64,000 nucleotides of DNA, taken from Candidatus Roseilinea sp. (GTDB lineage: Bacteria; Chloroflexota; Anaerolineae; J036; Brachytrichaceae). Made by a program: the position numbers and the translations under genes. The notes under the pieces are model-generated. The model was not told the DNA's origin. It did not search any database and was given only the letters and a program-made list of their open reading frames with translations. The number at the start of each line of letters is the position of its first letter. The first letter of the stretch is position 1. The stretch is from assembly GCA_025998955.1 (NCBI GenBank), contig AP024676.1, positions 3,720,001 through 3,784,000 on the forward strand. The letters are read 5' to 3'. This document shows, one piece after another, positions 59,466-64,000 of the stretch.

Positions 59466-60404
59466 ATGGCTGCGCTCGCTCCCGCTTCCCCCGCGCGACC
59501 GTCGAAGCGGTCGCGTTCGCTGCGCCAGGCGATCGGCTACGGCTTGCTCTACGTCTTCCTGACCATCCTGGCGGTCATCTTTTTGTTCCCCTTCTACTCG
59601 ATGGTCGTCGGATCGTTGATGTCGAAGGAGGAACTCTTCCGGTCGTATCCACAGTTGTGGCCACCGAACGGCCCGCAGTTCACGGCCTACCGGCTGTTGC
59701 TGCAAATAGCGACGCCCGAGGAAGTGGCCGCGTCCGGCCTGCAGAACATCAACAACTACAACTTCGTGCGCTACATTTTCAACACGCTGCTGATCGCCAG
59801 CGTCGCGGTGGCGCTGCAGGTGTTCTTCAACACGCTGGCCGGCTACACCTTCGCCAAGCGCAACTTTCCCTTCAAGAATCAGTTGTTCAGCGTCATCCTG
59901 GCCACGTTGCTGCTGCCGGCAGCCATCAACTTCGTGCCGTTCTATCTGCTGGTGGCCGGCACGTTCGGCTGGAAGGACACCTACTGGCCGTTCTGGATCC
60001 CCAGCTTGGCGACGGCCTTCGGCATCTTCCTGATGCGCCAGTTCATCGCCTCCACCATCCCGGACGAGCTGATTGACTCGGCGACGATTGACGGCGCATC
60101 GCAATTCCAGATCGTCACCCGCATCGTCATGCCGATCATGGCCGGCGGCATGGTGGTGCTGGGCATCCTGACGTTCGTCGCCGTCTATAACGAATACATC
60201 CTTACCAACCTCATCATCAGCAAACCCGATCTGCGCACCGTGCAGCTCTTCCTGGCCAACTTCAAGCAAGCGACCATCCGCGCGCCGTTATACGACCTGC
60301 TCTTCGCCGGCAGCGTGATGGCGACCATCCCGCTGCTCATCCTCTTCTTCGTCTTCCAGCGCAAGCTGGTCGAGGGCGTGATGTCCGGCGCAATCAAGGG
60401 ATAG
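59466..60404 (+). CDS. Carbohydrate ABC transporter permease, MalG/UgpE type
   Basis: A 312-residue permease with six membrane helices, starting with GLLYVFLTILAVIFLFPFYSMVVGSLMS. The EAA loop is ELIDSATIDGASQFQIVTRIVMPIM. An insert of about 35 residues (SYPQLWPPNGPQFTAYRLL...) follows helix 1, as in the MalG family. It forms a heterodimer with the upstream permease. The next gene starts six bases after its stop. Confidence 0.93.
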   Translation: MAALAPASPARPSKRSRSLRQAIGYGLLYVFLTILAVIFLFPFYSMVVGSLMSKEELFRSYPQLWPPNGPQFTAYRLLLQIATPEEVAASGLQNINNYNFVRYIFNTLLIASVAVALQVFFNTLAGYTFAKRNFPFKNQLFSVILATLLLPAAINFVPFYLLVAGTFGWKDTYWPFWIPSLATAFGIFLMRQFIASTIPDELIDSATIDGASQFQIVTRIVMPIMAGGMVVLGILTFVAVYNEYILTNLIISKPDLRTVQLFLANFKQATIRAPLYDLLFAGSVMATIPLLILFFVFQRKLVEGVMSGAIKG

Positions 60405-60409
60405 CGCGC

Positions 60410-61333
60410 GTGGCGACCTCGGCCGGCCTGGTGTCCACTAAAATCCCGCTGCGCGCCGACGCGCGACTCGACGCATCTATGCACTGGAAGCACTTCGACG
60501 AACCCGCTGCCGTCTTTGCACTCGCCCCGCAGCCGGGCGGCGGTTGCCTCGCCGCCACCGAGCGGGGCTTATGGCAGTTCGACCCTCGGGCCGGCCACTG
60601 GCGACCGATTGCGCCCCAGTTTGATCAGGTGCCGCTCACCGCAGTCGCTGCTTGCGGCCCGACCTGGCTGATCGGCTCCAACGGCGACATCGCCTTCTCT
60701 CACGACGGCGGCCAGAATTGGCAACTTGCCAACCTGCCGGTGAAAGCGCGGGTGCTCGGCTTGGCCATTTCGCCCGCCTTCGAGCGCGACGGCATCGCGC
60801 TCGCGGCCACCGCCGAAGATGGCGTGCTGCGCAGCGCCGACCGCGGCGTAACCTGGCATGCGTGGAACTATGGCCTGCTCGACCTGGGTGTAAACGCCAT
60901 CGCGGTTTCGCCGGATTTCGGCGAGGATACGACGTGTTTTGCTGCTAGCGATCACGCTGTGTTCATGAGTGTCAACGGCGGTCGGGCGTGGCAGGAGCTA
61001 TCTGCGCCGATGCAGGCCGGGCCGTTCACCTCGCTGGCTATCGCCAAGACCGCGCGGGGCGCAACGCTTTACGCCGGCACGGAGGGCAACGGCCTGTGGG
61101 CCTCTGTCGCTCCCTACGAAACCTGGCAGCAGATCAAAGCGGTGCGCGCGGGCGAGATCAACTTTGTGTTGCCCGGCTGGGCAGCAACAACCTCAGGGGT
61201 GTATGCCGCCGAGGGTGGGCGCTGGCACAAAGCCTCAGACCAGCCCGACGTGGTGTGCATGGCGCTGCTCGACGATGGCACATTGGTCGCCGGCACGGCC
61301 GGGAGCGGCATGTGGCATGCGGCTGCCGGATGA
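60410..61333 (+). CDS. Beta-propeller (BNR/YCF48-like) protein
   Basis: A 307-residue protein from GTG 60410; an internal ATG at 60479 is an alternative start. It has repeated units of the type SHDGGQNWQLANLP, SADRGVTWHAWNYG and VNGGRAWQEL, which are BNR/Asp-box (S-x-D-x-G-x-x-W) repeats giving a propeller of about five or six blades. No signal peptide is seen. It is the last gene of the sugar-transport operon; it might sense or bind a sugar. An enzymatic site is not apparent. Confidence 0.78.
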   Translation: MATSAGLVSTKIPLRADARLDASMHWKHFDEPAAVFALAPQPGGGCLAATERGLWQFDPRAGHWRPIAPQFDQVPLTAVAACGPTWLIGSNGDIAFSHDGGQNWQLANLPVKARVLGLAISPAFERDGIALAATAEDGVLRSADRGVTWHAWNYGLLDLGVNAIAVSPDFGEDTTCFAASDHAVFMSVNGGRAWQELSAPMQAGPFTSLAIAKTARGATLYAGTEGNGLWASVAPYETWQQIKAVRAGEINFVLPGWAATTSGVYAAEGGRWHKASDQPDVVCMALLDDGTLVAGTAGSGMWHAAAG

Positions 61334-61414
61334 GTGGCGACACGGCGTAGCGAATGCGTTCGCATGAGCAGGAGCGAACCCGTGTGGTCACCGGCAGTCG
61401 CTTCGAGGCGACCC

Positions 61415-62473
61415 TCACCGCAGGTACTTCGCGAACCAGTCCAGGGTGCGCTGCCAGGCCAGCACGGCGGCAGCTTCGTTATAGCGCGCGCCGGTGTCGT
61501 TGTTGAAGGCATGGCCTGCACCGACGTAGATGTGCTTCTCGAAAATTTTGCCGGCGTTCCTCAGCGTCTCCTCGAGCGCGGGAATAGTATTGTTGACGCG
61601 AGCGTCGTTCTCGCCATACTGGCCGAGGATAGCGGCATTGGTGTTGGCCAGTTGTGATACCGGCTCCGGCGTGACGCCATAGTATGGCACCGCCGCCGCC
61701 ACTTTCGGGTTCGCCGCTGCCAGGCGCAACGTATAGGCCCCGCCGAAGCAGAAACCGACCACACCGACTTTGTCGGGTTTCACACCCGCTTGAGCCAGTA
61801 GGAAGTCCACGCCGGCGTTCAGGTCTTTCACCAGATCTTCAGGCGAAGCCGACCCTAGCGCGCCGGCGATCTGATCGGGCGCCATACTGGCCGTGCCGCC
61901 CATTCGCGAGACCAGATCCGGTGCCAGCGCCACGTAGCCCGCTTTGGCCAGCCGACGTGCCACATCCTTGATGTGGTCGGTCAGACCGCGATTTTCGTGG
62001 ATGACGATTACGCCGGGATAGACACCCTCGGCGGATGGGCGCGCCAGGTAAGCCATGACCTCGCCTTCACTTGTTGGGTAGGTGACGTCGGTAGCAACGA
62101 CGGCCGGATCGTCGGCCGCCACGCGGAGGGCAGGCTTGGATGCAGCGTCGGTCGGCGCAGCCGTTGCTTCGGCGATTGGCGTGGTTGGGGCTGATGTGGC
62201 CGGCAGCGGGGACGGTTCGGCTGTGGGTTCCGCCGCCGTTGGTGCGCCGGTCGGCTGAGCAGCCGGTGTGGGGGCGGCCGTCGGTGGCACGCCACAAGCC
62301 GCAAGCACAGTCGCGGCGGCAGCGCTCCCACCACAAATCACGATCAGCCGCTTGAGCATAGCGCGGCGCGAGATGATGCCGTCCTGGTAGTCTTCGATCG
62401 TCTCCTCGCCGAGATACCACTGCATCTGAGTGAGCGCATCTTCGGGCACGAGCGTGCGATTCTTGGCAGACAT
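61415..62473 (-). CDS. Exported dienelactone hydrolase family lipoprotein
   Basis: A 352-residue alpha/beta hydrolase. GGAGGTCG lies just before ATG 62473. The N-terminus carries SRRAMLKRLIVICGG, a twin-arginine signal, then a lipobox LAACG and a Pro/Thr/Ala linker to about residue 110. Catalytic Cys is in VGFCFGGAYT (about 249), Asp in GENDARV and His in GAGHAF. The usual dienelactone hydrolase nucleophile is this Cys. It may cleave esters outside the membrane; the true substrate is unknown. The orientation is opposite to the ABC operon. Confidence 0.88.
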   Translation of the reverse strand: MSAKNRTLVPEDALTQMQWYLGEETIEDYQDGIISRRAMLKRLIVICGGSAAAATVLAACGVPPTAAPTPAAQPTGAPTAAEPTAEPSPLPATSAPTTPIAEATAAPTDAASKPALRVAADDPAVVATDVTYPTSEGEVMAYLARPSAEGVYPGVIVIHENRGLTDHIKDVARRLAKAGYVALAPDLVSRMGGTASMAPDQIAGALGSASPEDLVKDLNAGVDFLLAQAGVKPDKVGVVGFCFGGAYTLRLAAANPKVAAAVPYYGVTPEPVSQLANTNAAILGQYGENDARVNNTIPALEETLRNAGKIFEKHIYVGAGHAFNNDTGARYNEAAAVLAWQRTLDWFAKYLR

Positions 62474-62606
62474 GTTCGACCTCCAGCAAGGGATGCGTTG
62501 CTACGGCACAGGAGCTGATTGGCTGTGACCTCGCAACGCGACCAACCGTAAGGTCTGTTTCTGAGAGGACGATGAACACCGATCTATTCTGGGCCAAGAT
62601 ACGAAA

Positions 62607-62631
62607 GAACCCCGAGGATCACTCGGGGTTC
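62607..62631 (-). terminator. Intrinsic terminator of the small lipoprotein gene
   Basis: GAACCCCGAG (62607-62616) pairs with CTCGGGGTTC (62622-62631) around GATCA, followed on the minus strand by TTTCGTA. A perfect ten-pair stem with a short T-run, 33 bp past the lipoprotein stop. Confidence 0.75.
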
Positions 62632-62664
62632 CAAATGAGTTTCGGTGGAGAGAGGCTCTGCCTG

Positions 62665-63051
62665 TTAATCGTCGCCAGCGGTACTGCTGTAGCCTTCTGC
62701 GTAGCCATAGCCGCCGCATCCGTGCGACATGGAGCCGCTAGCTTTCTCGACGGTCTTAACTTGCTCAACAGATTTGGCGGCATCGGTCGCCGGAGCGGCT
62801 TTGCTGGACTGCTCGGGCGCGGAGGATGGCTGGGGCGCTTTCTCCTGGGCCGGCGCGGGCAGCGTAGTGCGCTCGTCTGCCGGCAGTGCAACAGGCGCGG
62901 CTTGCTCTGTCTTAGTCGTCGTGAAATTGAGCGGCTCTACGATTAGGCCGTTCGGGCCGGTTGCGATCTGGCGATTGCTCACGGCGCAGGCGGTGAGCAC
63001 GAACGCGGCGCCGATGCCGGCAGCGATTACCCTGACGATACGCTTGTTCAT
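62665..63051 (-). CDS. Small lipoprotein of unknown function
   Basis: A 128-residue protein, start ATG 63051, the third of three successive ATG codons; GGGAGG is then seven bases upstream. The lipobox is VLTAC (about residues 17-21) after a hydrophobic signal. The rest is Ala/Pro/Ser/Lys-rich and ends with a Gly/Tyr/Ser segment (CGGYGYAEGYSS), without a known domain. It lies behind rex on the same strand and has its own promoter and terminator. Confidence 0.72.
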   Translation of the reverse strand: MNKRIVRVIAAGIGAAFVLTACAVSNRQIATGPNGLIVEPLNFTTTKTEQAAPVALPADERTTLPAPAQEKAPQPSSAPEQSSKAAPATDAAKSVEQVKTVEKASGSMSHGCGGYGYAEGYSSTAGDD

Positions 63052-63095
63052 CATCATCCTCCCATTTACGAGCAAAAAGTAGAAGCTTGGCGCAA

Positions 63096-63123
63096 ATGCT
63101 AACGGCTGTATCAAGTTTGTCAA
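63096..63123 (-). promoter_or_regulatory. Promoter of the small lipoprotein gene
   Basis: On the minus strand TTGACA (63123-63118) and TAGCAT (63101-63096) are 16 bp apart. The -35 overlaps the rex stop codon. A TTGGCACAA stretch (63136-63128) just upstream of it resembles half of a Rex site. Confidence 0.5.
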
Positions 63124-63803
63124 GCGTTTGTGCCAAAATGACACGAACCGACGTCATTGGGTTGGGAGTGGTAGTCGTTGGGTTGGGAGAGGTAGTAGGT
63201 CATGTGCTGAAGGTGGAGCACAGGGTCAATGTTCTCCACGCGCACATGCTCGGGCACGATGAGATTGACCGGCGCATAGTTGAGGATGGCTGTGATCCCA
63301 GAGGCGATGGCCAGATCGGCGACTGCCTGCGCGGCTTCGGCCGGCACGGCAATCATCGCCAGCCGGATGTCGTGCTCGCGGACGAATTCCGGCAGCCTGC
63401 GCACGTCGCACACTTCGTAAATGCCCACCGTCGTGCCGATCTTCTTGGGGTCGTTGTCGAAAACGGCGCACACGCGAAAGCCACGATGTGTGAAGCCCGG
63501 ATAGTTCGCTATGGCGCTGCCGATGTTGCCGGCGCCGATGATGACGATCGGCCACTCGCGCTCCAGGTTGAGGATCTGGCGCAGCTTCTCCTGAAGGCCG
63601 GCAACCGAGTATCCGGTGCCTTGCTTGCCGAATTCGCCGAAATGCGACAGATCCTTGCGGATTTGCGCCGAGCTGATGCCGAGCCATTGCGCCAATTCTT
63701 GCGAGGAAGTGACCTCCTTGCCGCCGTTCTGCATGGCGCTCAGCGCGCGGAGGTAGAGCGGCAAACGGGCGATGACGATGTCTGGAACGCGTTTCGCGGG
63801 CAT
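63120..63803 (-). CDS. rex: Redox-sensing transcriptional repressor Rex
   Basis: A 227-residue NADH-sensing repressor. The winged helix contains [47 protein letters not shown], the GTGYSVAGL motif follows, and the Rossmann motif is [24 protein letters not shown] with [20 protein letters not shown] ends the standard domain. The last 16 residues contain a SQPND repeat that comes from a 21-bp tandem duplication. Its start at ATG 63803 has TTGTGTTAACA (63829-63819) upstream, a possible autoregulatory site. Rex senses the NADH/NAD ratio and controls fermentation and respiration genes. Confidence 0.94.
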   Translation of the reverse strand: MPAKRVPDIVIARLPLYLRALSAMQNGGKEVTSSQELAQWLGISSAQIRKDLSHFGEFGKQGTGYSVAGLQEKLRQILNLEREWPIVIIGAGNIGSAIANYPGFTHRGFRVCAVFDNDPKKIGTTVGIYEVCDVRRLPEFVREHDIRLAMIAVPAEAAQAVADLAIASGITAILNYAPVNLIVPEHVRVENIDPVLHLQHMTYYLSQPNDYHSQPNDVGSCHFGTNA

Positions 63804-63818
63804 CGGACTTTTTCAGGA

Positions 63819-63829
63819 TGTTAACACAA
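63819..63829 (-). promoter_or_regulatory. Possible Rex operator upstream of rex
   Basis: TTGTGTTAACA (minus strand) shares TTGTG with the Rex-box left half and has a central palindrome; the right half is poor. Rex genes are commonly autoregulated. Confidence 0.3.
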
Positions 63830-63959
63830 CCCCCTGCTGGGAACGATCGAGTGCATTCGCGTATCGGGGCGACGGTGTCGCGTGGATAGGCACGGACGCC
63901 GTTCTGCACCTGCGCTTGCCTCGTTGACACATGCAGCCGAAACGATCCGCGATAATCGT

Positions 63960-64000
63960 GGTGTGTGGATCGGCATTGATGCGAGCCGCGCGACCGGTGT
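63960..64000 (+). CDS. Possible glycosyltransferase, 5' end only
   Basis: GTG codons at 63960 and 63963 start a frame WIGIDASRATG that runs off the right edge. The text looks like the I-G-I-D-A-R...T-G beginning of family 1 glycosyltransferases. A GATAAT box at 63951-63956 lies so close that the message would be leaderless. Only 13 residues are visible. Confidence 0.4.

Noticed and set aside
58467-60269. A 600-residue open frame on the minus strand opposite the two permease genes
   Set aside because: It is antisense to two clear permeases, is rich in His, Gln, Asp and Arg like a shadow frame in high-GC DNA, and shows no domain.
63951-63956. TTGACA near 63925 as the -35 partner of GATAAT
   Set aside because: The spacer would be about 21 bp, too long for a normal promoter; only the GATAAT box is noted.
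1-64000. tRNA and rRNA genes were looked for
   Set aside because: No T-loop motif (GGTTCRANNCC) with matching acceptor stem and no rRNA-like sequence was found by eye; a covariance search would be decisive.

Overview
The window reads as a high-GC chromosome segment of a free-living bacterium, most likely Chloroflexota (Anaerolineae/'Thermofonsia'-like). The reasons are the mix of divergent housekeeping genes, several Uma2 and DUF4013/Yip1-type proteins, extensive carbohydrate uptake and hydrolysis, a B12-type MerR regulator, a divergent extra chaperonin and heptanucleotide intergenic repeats. This placement is inference from gene content; no rRNA or tRNA gene is present to test it.

Layout. 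1-820: tail of a clan-A glycoside hydrolase. 834-5041: two type II restriction-modification systems lying tail to tail, one (methylase + PD-(D/E)XK nuclease) on the plus strand and one (Eco57I/TaqI-type methylase + AccI-like nuclease with a frameshift) on the minus strand. 5061-9670 (minus): a compact housekeeping operon rpmF-fabD-fabG-asp23-nusB-tatB-tatC-DUF952. 9844-11369 (minus): ECF sigma factor and membrane anti-sigma factor. 11579-13010: EthD-like and SPFH-like genes. 13334-22161 (plus): the translation/transcription operon nusA-rnpM(ylxR)-infB-rbfA-nrnA-truB-ribF-recF, with strong RNA hairpins before infB and a ribF that lacks a recognisable riboflavin kinase module.

22259-26074: a CarH/LitR-type B12 photoreceptor regulator followed by three small co-directional genes (NAD-binding reductase, SRPBCC, SDR), plausibly a light-controlled set; the SRPBCC gene has a 12-C tract right before its ATG. 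26119-27479: two membrane proteins. 27625-32657: sugar-related genes (GH4, GH1), a Uma2 nuclease, a PPOX-fold protein and a 2-hydroxyacid dehydrogenase lacking its usual catalytic Arg. 32664-38770: GT2, purM, folC, lon. 38875-43568: a large coiled-coil membrane protein, yccF, and an AlkZ-like gene broken by an in-frame TAG. 43592-50793: a secreted APCDD1-like protein, an FtsX-type permease, a second Uma2, mutY, a TSUP exporter and an M29 aminopeptidase. 50846-52534: a divergent GroEL-like protein. 52590-56747: a phosphodiesterase, an HTH/pseudo-kinase/receiver protein and a convergent hybrid histidine kinase with a PHO-box-like triple repeat in front of it. 57024-61333: a carbohydrate ABC importer (Tat lipoprotein, two permeases) with a beta-propeller gene. 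61415-63803: dienelactone hydrolase lipoprotein, a small lipoprotein and rex. The right edge holds the start of what looks like a glycosyltransferase.

The items most worth following are the CarH-like regulator and its neighbours, the tandem restriction systems with the frameshifted nuclease, the heptad repeat arrays that supply the stop codons of two genes, the chaperonin paralogue with an altered ATPase site, and the PHO-box-like repeats.
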